This document shows, one piece after another, positions 9,329-17,611 of a stretch of 64,000 nucleotides of DNA (position 1 is its first letter; each line of letters begins with the position of its first letter). Made by a program: the position numbers and the translations under genes. Under the pieces are notes generated by a model, which made no database searches, was not told the DNA's origin, and saw only the letters and a program-made list of their open reading frames with translations. This DNA comes from Corynebacterium aquatimens (GTDB lineage: Bacteria > Actinomycetota > Actinomycetes > Mycobacteriales > Mycobacteriaceae), in NCBI RefSeq assembly GCF_030408395.1, contig NZ_CP046980.1, forward strand, positions 1,426,001 to 1,490,000, read 5' to 3'.

Positions 9329-11068
9329 CTAGCGCACCGGCTTGTCCATTGCGTATTCGATCATCCCGCGGAAACGCGTCAGGCGATCGTCGAAAAACGC
9401 CTGCCAGTTGGAACTAAACAGGTATTCGGGCACAAGCTCGTGCGTGGAAAGCAGTGAATCAAATTCCTCATCCTCCATGATCGCCTTCGACTGGAGGCGC
9501 GACAGGTAGCGCTTCGGGTCGCCGCCTTCCATCACCGCTTCGGTCCGGCGCCCCAAAGGCGTGCGGTTCAACACGGAATGCGCTAGGCGATCATCCACGC
9601 CGTTGGCGTGGCAGAACTGCGGCGGGAACACCGGGTAGAAGCCGGGTTCGAGCTCATCCACCGTCGCGGCGTCAAAAGCCTTACCCGTGCGCCAATCCAG
9701 CGCGCCGCGCGCCATGAGCAGCGCGAACAACCCGCGGTAGATCCCCGAATCCTCATCAGCGCTAAACAGGCTCTCCGTGGTGCACTCCGCATCCTGGATC
9801 GTCTTCGGCACATCCTCGGTTTGTCCCACCGCCCAGTCCGTGACCTGGTCCACGTCTGTGCCCGCGCGTATCGACGGCGCGTGCGCCCCGTAGAGCTCCC
9901 CAAACACGCCGCTCCAGAACCAGCAGTTGACACGGTCAATCGCCGTGGTGTCGTCCCCAGTCAACACACCAGCATCCGTCAAACGGGCAAGAATGACCGC
10001 CAGTGGAACGAGCTGCGCCGTGTACGGCACCTGCTCCACCGTGAAAATGCAGCGCTCCTCCAAAAACTCCGCGGCCTGGATGAACGCATCACGCATCCGG
10101 TCTGCTGCCCACAGGTAATCCCCCAGCTTAAGATTCAAGATGTCACCGCGGTGACCACGCGCCGGGCCATTACTACTGCTCACCAGAAGCGAGACCGCGC
10201 GCAGGAAATCAATCCTGTCGATCTTCGCCAGCGCGGGTCGGGCGTAGAGCTCCTTCGCAATGGCTTCCCAGTGATCCAGGAGGATGAACTGCGGGTCCTC
10301 CAACGCGAAGCTGGCGGTGAGCAGCTCAAAGACGTCCATCTTGACCCCGGCACTATTGGCCTGCGCAAAGACCTGGCCCACACCGATCTGGGACGTCCGG
10401 CGGTCCAAGCGCGTCACCGGAATGGTGTATCCGGCCAGCGGTCGCACGATACGGTTGTGGAATTCCTTGATCTGCTCACGCAGCTGCGCATCACTGCATG
10501 CCGCTGCCATGTCGAACAACAAGTCCGAACCCTTGTCCCCCAGCAAGGAATTCACAGGCACCACGCGGTGGCGGATCATCGCCTCACGGTCAAACAGCCC
10601 GCCCTCAATCTCCGGCCCGAAGTGGGACCGCACGATCCCATCCGTATCCACCGCGAAAACGGCTTCCTCCGGCATCGGGTCCGTCGACACCGCCGCAGCC
10701 ACGTCCACGTAAAAGTGACGCTTGATGCGCCCGCCGCGGAAGTCAAGCACGTCCACCAAGCCATCGCCACGGAACGCGCGGTACAGGGATGCGAGCCTAT
10801 GGTGACCGTCGAGAAGCAAAAGCCCTGGCTCCGCGTCCGTACTGGGGGCGCCCGGTAGGGGCCGCGGCCTGAACCGTGGCTCCACCCCACGCGTGTCCAG
10901 CGCCAAGAACGCGCCGACGGGGTAGCCACGCAGCACGGTGGAAATCAGCGCTCGCGTGCGATCAACATCCCAGATGTATCCCCTTTGAAAATCCGGGAGC
11001 TGAAGTTCGCCCCGCTCCGCGCGCGTAAAGAGATCTGTCAGTGAGTAACTCGGCGTGGTGAAAGCCAT
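9329..11068 (-). CDS. Stand-alone DUF262 (GmrSD/ParB-like) protein
   Basis: A 579-residue protein whose N-terminus has the DUF262 signature QRGYIWD (near residue 28) and DGHHRLASL (near 87, matching the family DGQQR nucleotide-binding motif), followed by TRLDRRTSQIGVGQVFAQANSAGVKMDVFELLTA, typical of this family. DUF262 proteins include GmrS/GmrD-type restriction enzymes and other nucleases acting against modified phage DNA. Residues 478-525 (VFPPQF...HSVLNRTPLGRRTE...PKRYL) resemble the DUF1524 HNH region in layout, but the usual His-His-Ile-Phe-Pro is FYPVFP, so the nuclease centre looks degenerate. It sits alone between serA and a cation exporter with no partner gene, so a defence role is only a hypothesis. 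Confidence 0.75.
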   Translation of the reverse strand: MAFTTPSYSLTDLFTRAERGELQLPDFQRGYIWDVDRTRALISTVLRGYPVGAFLALDTRGVEPRFRPRPLPGAPSTDAEPGLLLLDGHHRLASLYRAFRGDGLVDVLDFRGGRIKRHFYVDVAAAVSTDPMPEEAVFAVDTDGIVRSHFGPEIEGGLFDREAMIRHRVVPVNSLLGDKGSDLLFDMAAACSDAQLREQIKEFHNRIVRPLAGYTIPVTRLDRRTSQIGVGQVFAQANSAGVKMDVFELLTASFALEDPQFILLDHWEAIAKELYARPALAKIDRIDFLRAVSLLVSSSNGPARGHRGDILNLKLGDYLWAADRMRDAFIQAAEFLEERCIFTVEQVPYTAQLVPLAVILARLTDAGVLTGDDTTAIDRVNCWFWSGVFGELYGAHAPSIRAGTDVDQVTDWAVGQTEDVPKTIQDAECTTESLFSADEDSGIYRGLFALLMARGALDWRTGKAFDAATVDELEPGFYPVFPPQFCHANGVDDRLAHSVLNRTPLGRRTEAVMEGGDPKRYLSRLQSKAIMEDEEFDSLLSTHELVPEYLFSSNWQAFFDDRLTRFRGMIEYAMDKPVR

Positions 11069-11085
11069 GGCACCAACTCTAAGGT

Positions 11086-12093
11086 CTACTGGCCAGGCTC
11101 GCAGAACGTCTCGTGCGCGGAGTGCTCTGGGCGCTCGATCTGAATCGTCGCGTGGGCGATTCCTAAGGCGGTGAGCCGCTCTTGCGCTAGGTCAAGCAGC
11201 CTAAATGGCTCAGCGAGCCGGGTAATCAAGTGCGCGGTGCACAACGCGTCACTCCCGTTGGTTGACCACAGGTGGAGATCATGCACGGCCTCGACCCCGC
11301 TTAGCCCTTCCAGCTCTTCTTGCACCTGGCGCGGGTCAATGCCCTCAGGTACCTGCTCGAGCAACACGCTTGTCGACGACTTCAGCAATTGCCATGCACG
11401 CGGCACCACCAGTGCCGCAATCAAAAGCGAAGCGATGACATCCGCTACCTGCCAGCCAGTGAGCGCAATCACCCCACCAGCGATGATCACCGCAACCGAC
11501 CCGAAAAGGTCCACTATCACATGCAGGAAAGCGCCTTCGACGTTGAGCGATTTTTCCCGCTGCGCGTTTAGCACCCACGCGGACGCGACGTTAGCGATCA
11601 GACCGACCACCGCGACGATGATCATCGTGCGCGTGTCCACTTCCGCGCCCGCACCAAACCGCCCGAAAGCCTGGTACACAATCCATACCGACACCAGCAG
11701 CACCGTCGCCGCGTTCAGCGCCGCCGCAAGCACCTCAACCCTGCGGTAACCATAGGTTGCCCGCGCCGACCTCACCCGGGAACCGATGAACACCGCTATA
11801 AACGCAATTGCCAACGACGTTGAATCCGACAACATGTGCATCGCATCCGCCATCAGCGCCATCGAACCCGACAGCCAGCCACCGACCAGCTCCGCCACGA
11901 ACACCACCGCCGTAATCGCCAGCGCCGTGCCCAGCGCCCACATCGGCGCGTCATGATCGTGGGCATGATCGCGTCCATTGCCGTGGGCATGATCGCGTCC
12001 ATTGCCGTGGGCATGACCATGCCCGTGCCCATTCCCGTGAGCGGCCCGACGACCTCTCCCCTGGCTTCTCGACGCGTAATTGTGTTCAGTCAT
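11086..12093 (-). CDS. Cation diffusion facilitator (Zn/Co/Cd efflux)
   Basis: CzcD/ZitB-like proton antiporter exporting divalent metals. The His-rich N-terminus (HGHGHAHGNGRDHAHG...) is followed by six membrane spans (about residues 50-245) with the metal-site HxxxD-type motifs SMALMADAMHMLSDS and HVIVDLFGSVAVI, then a cytosolic C-terminal domain. Length (335) is normal. I start at ATG 12093 because TAGAAT (12101-12106 on the minus strand) lies 7 nt before it, suggesting a leaderless mRNA; a GTG two codons upstream (12099) is the alternative. The His-rich tail is encoded by an exact 24-bp tandem repeat. The metal is not predictable from sequence alone. Confidence 0.92.
   Translation of the reverse strand: MTEHNYASRSQGRGRRAAHGNGHGHGHAHGNGRDHAHGNGRDHAHDHDAPMWALGTALAITAVVFVAELVGGWLSGSMALMADAMHMLSDSTSLAIAFIAVFIGSRVRSARATYGYRRVEVLAAALNAATVLLVSVWIVYQAFGRFGAGAEVDTRTMIIVAVVGLIANVASAWVLNAQREKSLNVEGAFLHVIVDLFGSVAVIIAGGVIALTGWQVADVIASLLIAALVVPRAWQLLKSSTSVLLEQVPEGIDPRQVQEELEGLSGVEAVHDLHLWSTNGSDALCTAHLITRLAEPFRLLDLAQERLTALGIAHATIQIERPEHSAHETFCEPGQ
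11961..12008 (-). repeat. 24-bp exact tandem repeat in His-rich tail
   Basis: Two identical consecutive 24-bp units (11961-11984 and 11985-12008) encode two copies of the octapeptide HAHGNGRD in the cation exporter's metal-binding N-terminus. Copy number could vary between strains. Confidence 0.9.
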
Positions 12094-12326
12094 GGTCACT
12101 ATTCTATGACACTTTGGCTCTTAATGACAACGTATTGAAAACGTGCTTCGTGTCGATTGCGGCATTGCGCTGCGAAAACACCGCCGCCATGGACGTCCCC
12201 GACGTGGTTGCGGAACGACACGCCGCGATAGTGGACCCGTGAACGTTGTTACTGTGGCTTCAGTGTTGCACCGACTTGGTGCACCTGACGTTCAAACGAA
12301 CAAATTATTTAGAAAGGCTCATAACA

Positions 12327-12851
12327 ATGGCTGACAACCGCATCCCCCGCGATCCGCAGGACCCGAACCTCGACAACCTTGACAACCTGGACGTTGACGG
12401 CGCTGACCGCATCGGCCACGGCGAGCGCGTTAACAACGACGAAGTTATCCGCGACCCGGAGACCCGCGTTGAGCGTGTCGAGCCCGTTGAGCGCACCGAG
12501 TCCCGCACGGCAACCACCGGCGGCTCCACCGTTGCCGAGGAGAGCGACAACAACGGCGGCTGGTGGAAGTGGCTGCTCGGCCTTCTGGCTCTGCTGCTGC
12601 TCGGCTTCCTGATCTACTCCCTGATGAACAACAACAACGGCGAGTCCGACAACACCGAGACCGTCACCGAGGAGTCCATCACCGGCACCTCCACCGTCCA
12701 GGTCACTGAGGAAGAGACTGTTGCTCCGGCTGAGCCTGCTACCCCGGCTGAGGGCGAAGCACCGGCTGAAGACGCAGAACCGGTTGAGGCTCCTGCCGAG
12801 AACCCGGCTGCTCCGGTCGAGGAAGCTCCCGCTGAGGCTCCGGTCCAGTAA
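12327..12851 (+). CDS. Single-span membrane protein with acidic Pro/Glu-rich tail
   Basis: A 174-residue protein I do not recognise by function. The N-terminus is very acidic with a DNLDNLD repeat and Arg/Glu-rich RVERVEPVERTESR. One strong membrane span follows (WWKWLLGLLALLLLGFLIYSL, about residues 73-93), then an extracytoplasmic Thr/Glu then Glu/Pro/Ala-rich tail (AEPATPAEGEAPAEDAEPVEAPAE...), a composition common in wall-spanning segments. I chose ATG 12327, which has AGAAAGG about 10 nt upstream, over an in-frame start at 12246. A hairpin follows the gene. Confidence 0.8.
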   Translation: MADNRIPRDPQDPNLDNLDNLDVDGADRIGHGERVNNDEVIRDPETRVERVEPVERTESRTATTGGSTVAEESDNNGGWWKWLLGLLALLLLGFLIYSLMNNNNGESDNTETVTEESITGTSTVQVTEEETVAPAEPATPAEGEAPAEDAEPVEAPAENPAAPVEEAPAEAPVQ

Positions 12852-12909
12852 TACTTGGCCAAAGCCCGCGGCCTAGCGCCTAATCACGGCGCGGCTCCGC
12901 TTGCTATTC

Positions 12910-12938
12910 GCCCCGTACCCCGTCATCGGGTGCGGGGC
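12910..12938 (+). terminator. Hairpin downstream of the single-span protein
   Basis: GCCCCGTACCC pairs with GGGTGCGGGGC (one G-T pair) over a 7-nt loop. It is GC-rich but followed by only a weak T-run, so it is a possible terminator of modest strength. Confidence 0.5.
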
Positions 12939-13043
12939 ATTGCACATTATCCCCCAGCTTGAGAAGCAATCTGCGGCGCCCCTCTTTCGCCGTGCCGATC
13001 GACGACAAATACCGATAAATACCGACAAAAAGAAGGACACACA

Positions 13044-13574
13044 ATGAAGAACACAAAGATCATCGCAACAACCGCTGCTGCTGCCCTAGCACTTGCTGGC
13101 CTGAGCGCGTGCTCCAACGACGACGCAACCGATGGCACCGCCACCGAAACCAGCTCTGTGGAGGCCACGGAAAGCGAAACTGTCACTAACACTGTTACGC
13201 CTAGCGACGAAGCTTCAGCCGACAGCCAAGACGGCGCCACCACCGGTGCCGGCATCAACCAGACCGAGCTCGACGAGTGGGCGAAGGATGTCCTCGGCTT
13301 GGGCCTCACCCAGCAGTTCGGCGACGCCGCCGAAGATCCGAACGCACCGACCGCTGGCGCCAGCGTCCGTGCGGTCACCGTGGAAGACGGCACCCTGTTC
13401 CTCACCACGAACCTCAACACTGAGGCCAACGAGGGCCTCGGCGACGCCTCCACCCTGGCAACCCTGTTCGGTGACGCCCTGAAGAACAACCCGCCGGCAT
13501 GGGGCGACAAGATCAACAAGCTCGTCGTCCAGGATCAGGCGCAGACGCCGATCAAGGAACAGGACGTCAAGTAG
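13044..13574 (+). CDS. Putative lipoprotein
   Basis: A 176-residue protein with a lipoprotein signal: basic MKNTK, an Ala/Leu-rich stretch and the lipobox LSAC (Cys at about residue 23), after which a Ser/Thr/Glu-rich linker runs to about residue 75. The rest (DEWAKDVLGLGLTQQFGDAAEDPNAP...) shows no family signature I recognise. AAGAAGGA precedes the ATG. It is likely exported, lipidated and tethered to the cytoplasmic membrane; function unknown. Confidence 0.8.
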   Translation: MKNTKIIATTAAAALALAGLSACSNDDATDGTATETSSVEATESETVTNTVTPSDEASADSQDGATTGAGINQTELDEWAKDVLGLGLTQQFGDAAEDPNAPTAGASVRAVTVEDGTLFLTTNLNTEANEGLGDASTLATLFGDALKNNPPAWGDKINKLVVQDQAQTPIKEQDVK

Positions 13575-13599
13575 CCGAGCTGACCTTACCCCATGACGC

Positions 13600-13692
13600 T
13601 CTGTGAAAACGTTTGCGTTTTGCTCGCGCCAAACCCTCGTTTTCCCAGGTCAGTTTTCCTTGCAGCGGGAAATCATTAAACGTTTTCACAGA
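13600..13692. repeat. Inverted-repeat element E1 (93 bp, 15-bp perfect arms)
   Basis: Arms TCTGTGAAAACGTTT (13600-13614) and AAACGTTTTCACAGA (13678-13692) are perfectly complementary. Inside are a small GCG/CGC hairpin next to the left arm and a CAGGTCA core (13646-13652) within TTTTCCCAGGTCAGTTTT. It lies between the convergent 3' ends of the lipoprotein gene and ilvC. Two other elements (28954-29030 and 46672-46762) share the plan. Confidence 0.7.
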
Positions 13693-13723
13693 CCCCGGGG
13701 CAGCGGGAAGCCGATAAAAGAAG

Positions 13724-13767
13724 AATTGGCCCGAAACCGGCGAATCTACCGGTTCGGGCCAATTTTT
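13724..13767. terminator. Bidirectional intrinsic terminator (lipoprotein gene / ilvC)
   Basis: AATTGGCCCGAAACCGG and CCGGTTCGGGCCAATT form a 16-bp stem with one bulge and an 8-nt loop. It is flanked by TTTTTT on the plus strand and by a T-rich stretch on the minus strand, so it can end transcription from both sides. Confidence 0.93.
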
Positions 13768-13786
13768 TGATTTGGGCCAGCTGGGT

Positions 13787-14845
<1,059 letters not shown>

Positions 14846-14860
14846 TTATGCCAGCACGGG

Positions 14861-15388
14861 TTACTTGCCAGGGGACAGGGTCTTGGCGCCGCGGCTGAGT
14901 GCTACGCGACCGGACTGGACGTACTCGCGGATGCCGAACGGCTCGAGCACATCGAGGAACGCGTAGAGCTTGCTGGTTGTACCGGTGGCCTCAATGACCA
15001 CGGAATCCGGGGCAACATCCACGACGCGGGCACGGAAAATGTTGGCTGCGTCGACCACCTGGGGGCGGTTGGAGTTGTTCGCGTTGACCTTGACTAGAAG
15101 CATCGACCGGGCGATCGTGCTTTCCTCATCGAGGCGAAGGACCTTGAGCACCTGGACGAGTTTGTTCAGCTGTTTGGTGATCTGCTCGATAGCGTGCTCG
15201 GAGGCATCCACCACCACGGTCAGGCGCGCGATCCCTGGGGTCTCCGTTTTTGCGGAGACTAGGGATACCAGGTTAAATCCGCGGCGGGTGAACATCGCGG
15301 TCACGCGCGTGATGATGCCGTCGACGTCTTCGACCAGCACCGAAAGGACGGAGCGCGTGACGTCATCGTGTTGTTGTTCTGCGTACAT
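14861..15388 (-). CDS. ilvN: Acetolactate synthase, regulatory small subunit
   Basis: A 175-residue regulatory subunit that activates IlvB and mediates feedback inhibition by branched-chain amino acids. An N-terminal ACT domain (SVLVEDVDGIITRVTAMFTRRGFNLVSLVSAKTE, about 15-50) is followed by the conserved LNKLVQVLKV segment and a C-terminal domain (RARVVDVAPDSVVIEATGT...LEPFGIREYVQSGRVAL). It starts 12 nt after the ilvB stop with GGGAGAAG as ribosome site, consistent with one operon. Confidence 0.96.
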   Translation of the reverse strand: MYAEQQHDDVTRSVLSVLVEDVDGIITRVTAMFTRRGFNLVSLVSAKTETPGIARLTVVVDASEHAIEQITKQLNKLVQVLKVLRLDEESTIARSMLLVKVNANNSNRPQVVDAANIFRARVVDVAPDSVVIEATGTTSKLYAFLDVLEPFGIREYVQSGRVALSRGAKTLSPGK

Positions 15389-15400
15389 TGCTCTTCTCCC

Positions 15401-17323
15401 CTACTTGTCGCTGTCAGTGGTGTGTGCGTCGGCTGCGTCGGCTGCGTCGGTCAAGCCGGGCTCATCGCTGGCGTCCTGGACGGACTTGTGGATTTCGGCG
15501 GGTTCTTCGCCGGCTTGGGTCTCTTCGTCGAAAAGCGGGCGCAAATCGCGCGCGTACTGGATTTCAGAGTTCGAGCTTCCGGCGGAGATCATCGGCCAGA
15601 CCTGGGCGTCTTCGCCCACGACGAAGTCGATGACGACAGGCTTGTCGTTGATCTCGCGAGCGCGCTGAATTGCGGGCAAGACTTCCTCTTCTTTGGTGAC
15701 GCGGATTGCGACGGCGCCGAGTGCCTCCGAAAGCTGGAGGAAGTCCGGGATGTAGCTGCTGTCTTGGTGGAGCTTGGTGTGGGAGTAGTTGCCGTCGTAG
15801 AACAGCGTCTGCCACTGGCGCACCATGCCCAGGTTGCCGTTGTTGATCAGGGCGATCTTGATGGGGAATCCCTCGACCGCGGCGGTGGTGATTTCCTGGT
15901 TGGTCATCTGGAAGCAACCATCACCGTCGATGGCCCAGACTTCTTTCTCCGGGCAGGCGGCCTTCGCGCCGAGTGCGGCGGGCACGGAGTAGCCCATCGT
16001 GCCCAGGCCACCGGAGTTGAGCCAGGTGCGTGGGTGTTCAAAGTCGATGAACTGGGCGGCCCACATTTGGTGCTGGCCAACACCAGCGACGTAGACGGCC
16101 TCAGGGCCAGCTTCTTTGGACAGGGTCTCAATGACGAACTGCGGGGACAGCGACCCGTCCGACTGGGCCTCGTAGCCGCGCGGGAAGCGGCGGCACAGGT
16201 CACCGAGGTATTCCATCCACGGGCCGATCTCCGGTTTGTGGAGCTTCTTGGAGTGTTTGAAGGAGTGAAGCAGGTCCCGTAGAACCTCGCGGGCATCGCC
16301 GACGATCGGGCACTCGGCGTTGCGGATCTTGCCCACTTCTGCCGGGTCGATGTCCGCGTGGATCACCTTTGCATCCGGCGCGAAGTGCTCCGGGTCGCCG
16401 GTAACGCGGTCGTCGAAACGCGCGCCGATGGTGATGAGCAGATCGGCCTTCTGCAGCGCGGCAACAGCGGGAACCGTTCCGTGCATACCCGGCATACCCA
16501 TGTTCAGCGGGTGGCCGCACGGGAAAGCGCCAAGCGCCATCAAAGTGGTCACCACGGGAACACCGGTGAGCTCAGCGAACTCGAGGAGTTCCTTGTGCGC
16601 GCCCGCTTTAATGATGCCGCCGCCGGCGTAGATCACGGGACGCTCCGCCTCAGCGATCATCTTGGCGGCCTGCGCGATCTGGCGGTTGTGCGGCTTGATC
16701 GTCGGCTTGTAGCCGGGCAGGTCCACGACGGGTGGCCACTCGAAATCAAACTCAGCGTTCTGGACATCTTTAGGGAAGTCCACCAGAACCGGGCCGGGGC
16801 GGCCGGTGGAAGCGATGTGGAATGCGGCTGCCAAGGCAACCGGGATCATCTCCGGTTCCTTGACCATGATGTTGTGCTTTGTAATCGGCATCGTGATACC
16901 GCGGATGTCTGCCTCCTGGAAGGCATCGGTGCCCAGCAGCGAGGAACCAACCTGGCCGGTGATGGCAACGATCGGCACGGAATCAAGGTAGGCATCGGCG
17001 ATCGCCGTGACCAGGTTCGTCGCGCCCGGGCCAGACGTTGCCAGGCACACGCCGACCTTGCCGGAGGCTTGGGCGTAGCCCACCGCAGCGTGGCCAGCGC
17101 CCTGCTCATGGCGTACGAGCACGTGGCGGAGTTTCTCCGCGTTGTACAACGCGTCATACAGCGGCAAGACAGCGCCGCCAGGTAGACCGAAGATGAGGTC
17201 TACGTCCAGGGCTTCGAGGCTGCGGACAATCGCGTCCGCGCCCGTCATGCGCTCAGAGATCTTGGGACCCTTGCCGTGCTTGGCCGGCTTGTCCTTTTTA
17301 TCGTGCTTCGTATCCGCTGACAC
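15401..17323 (-). CDS. ilvB: Acetolactate synthase, catalytic large subunit
   Basis: ThDP-dependent condensation of pyruvate with pyruvate or 2-oxobutyrate, the first common step of branched-chain synthesis. The 640 residues hold the ThDP PYR domain (about 25-190; [23 protein letters not shown] with the catalytic Glu, GPGATNLVT), a central FAD-binding domain ([28 protein letters not shown]) and the PP domain ([16 protein letters not shown], the GDG-N motif). The Lys-rich first 20 residues and acidic last 40 are lineage-specific. The start is GTG with AGGAG 10 nt upstream. Expression is probably set by the leader peptide and attenuator immediately upstream. Confidence 0.97.
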   Translation of the reverse strand: MSADTKHDKKDKPAKHGKGPKISERMTGADAIVRSLEALDVDLIFGLPGGAVLPLYDALYNAEKLRHVLVRHEQGAGHAAVGYAQASGKVGVCLATSGPGATNLVTAIADAYLDSVPIVAITGQVGSSLLGTDAFQEADIRGITMPITKHNIMVKEPEMIPVALAAAFHIASTGRPGPVLVDFPKDVQNAEFDFEWPPVVDLPGYKPTIKPHNRQIAQAAKMIAEAERPVIYAGGGIIKAGAHKELLEFAELTGVPVVTTLMALGAFPCGHPLNMGMPGMHGTVPAVAALQKADLLITIGARFDDRVTGDPEHFAPDAKVIHADIDPAEVGKIRNAECPIVGDAREVLRDLLHSFKHSKKLHKPEIGPWMEYLGDLCRRFPRGYEAQSDGSLSPQFVIETLSKEAGPEAVYVAGVGQHQMWAAQFIDFEHPRTWLNSGGLGTMGYSVPAALGAKAACPEKEVWAIDGDGCFQMTNQEITTAAVEGFPIKIALINNGNLGMVRQWQTLFYDGNYSHTKLHQDSSYIPDFLQLSEALGAVAIRVTKEEEVLPAIQRAREINDKPVVIDFVVGEDAQVWPMISAGSSNSEIQYARDLRPLFDEETQAGEEPAEIHKSVQDASDEPGLTDAADAADAHTTDSDK

Positions 17324-17354
17324 CGTCTACATGCTCCTGAGGTAGGGACTGTAC

Positions 17355-17382
17355 AAAGAAACCCCCGGCCAGTCACTGTCCG
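17355..17382 (-). terminator. ilvB attenuator hairpin
   Basis: On the minus strand CGGaCAG-TGA-CTGgCCG (17366-17382) forms a short stem with one A/G mismatch, followed by GGGG then TTTCTTT (17355-17361). It lies between the leader peptide stop and the ilvB ribosome site, the expected position of an attenuation terminator. Confidence 0.6.
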
Positions 17383-17424
17383 TGCTGTCGAGGGCGCGTT
17401 GTGGTTTCCGACTAGGTGTAGCCG

Positions 17425-17472
17425 CTACGGCACGCGCCGCGACTGTACTGCTACTAGGTCGAAAATGATCAC
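17425..17472 (-). CDS. ilvBNC leader peptide (attenuation control)
   Basis: The minus strand encodes the 15-residue peptide fMIIFDLVAVQSRRVP (GTG start). Seven of its 15 residues after the start codon are Ile, Leu, Val or Ala (I, I, L, V, A, V, and V near the end). The C. glutamicum ilvB leader, as I remember it (MTIIRLVVVTARRLP), has the same length and ends in RR-x-P. A TATTAT -10 box lies 7 nt before the GTG, so the transcript would begin at the start codon, as in the known leaderless corynebacterial leader that lacks a ribosome site. Ribosome stalling on scarce charged branched-chain tRNAs would prevent the terminator at 17355-17382 from forming. Confidence 0.8.
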   Translation of the reverse strand: MIIFDLVAVQSRRVP

Positions 17473-17479
17473 GGCGTAA

Positions 17480-17485
17480 ATAATA
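17480..17485 (-). promoter_or_regulatory. ilvB -10 box
   Basis: TATTAT on the minus strand, 7 nt upstream of the leader peptide GTG. No good -35 hexamer is visible at 17-18 bp, as is common in corynebacteria. Confidence 0.6.
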
Positions 17486-17611
17486 CACAAGCCAGCAAGA
17501 AACCCTCATATATAGGGCACGATTGGGCCGTGCCTATGCTTTTCCTCCCCGCAAGCCGGAAGGATCACTACAGTGTTTTTCCAGGCAGAAGGCGTTATGC
17601 TGTAGCGCATT

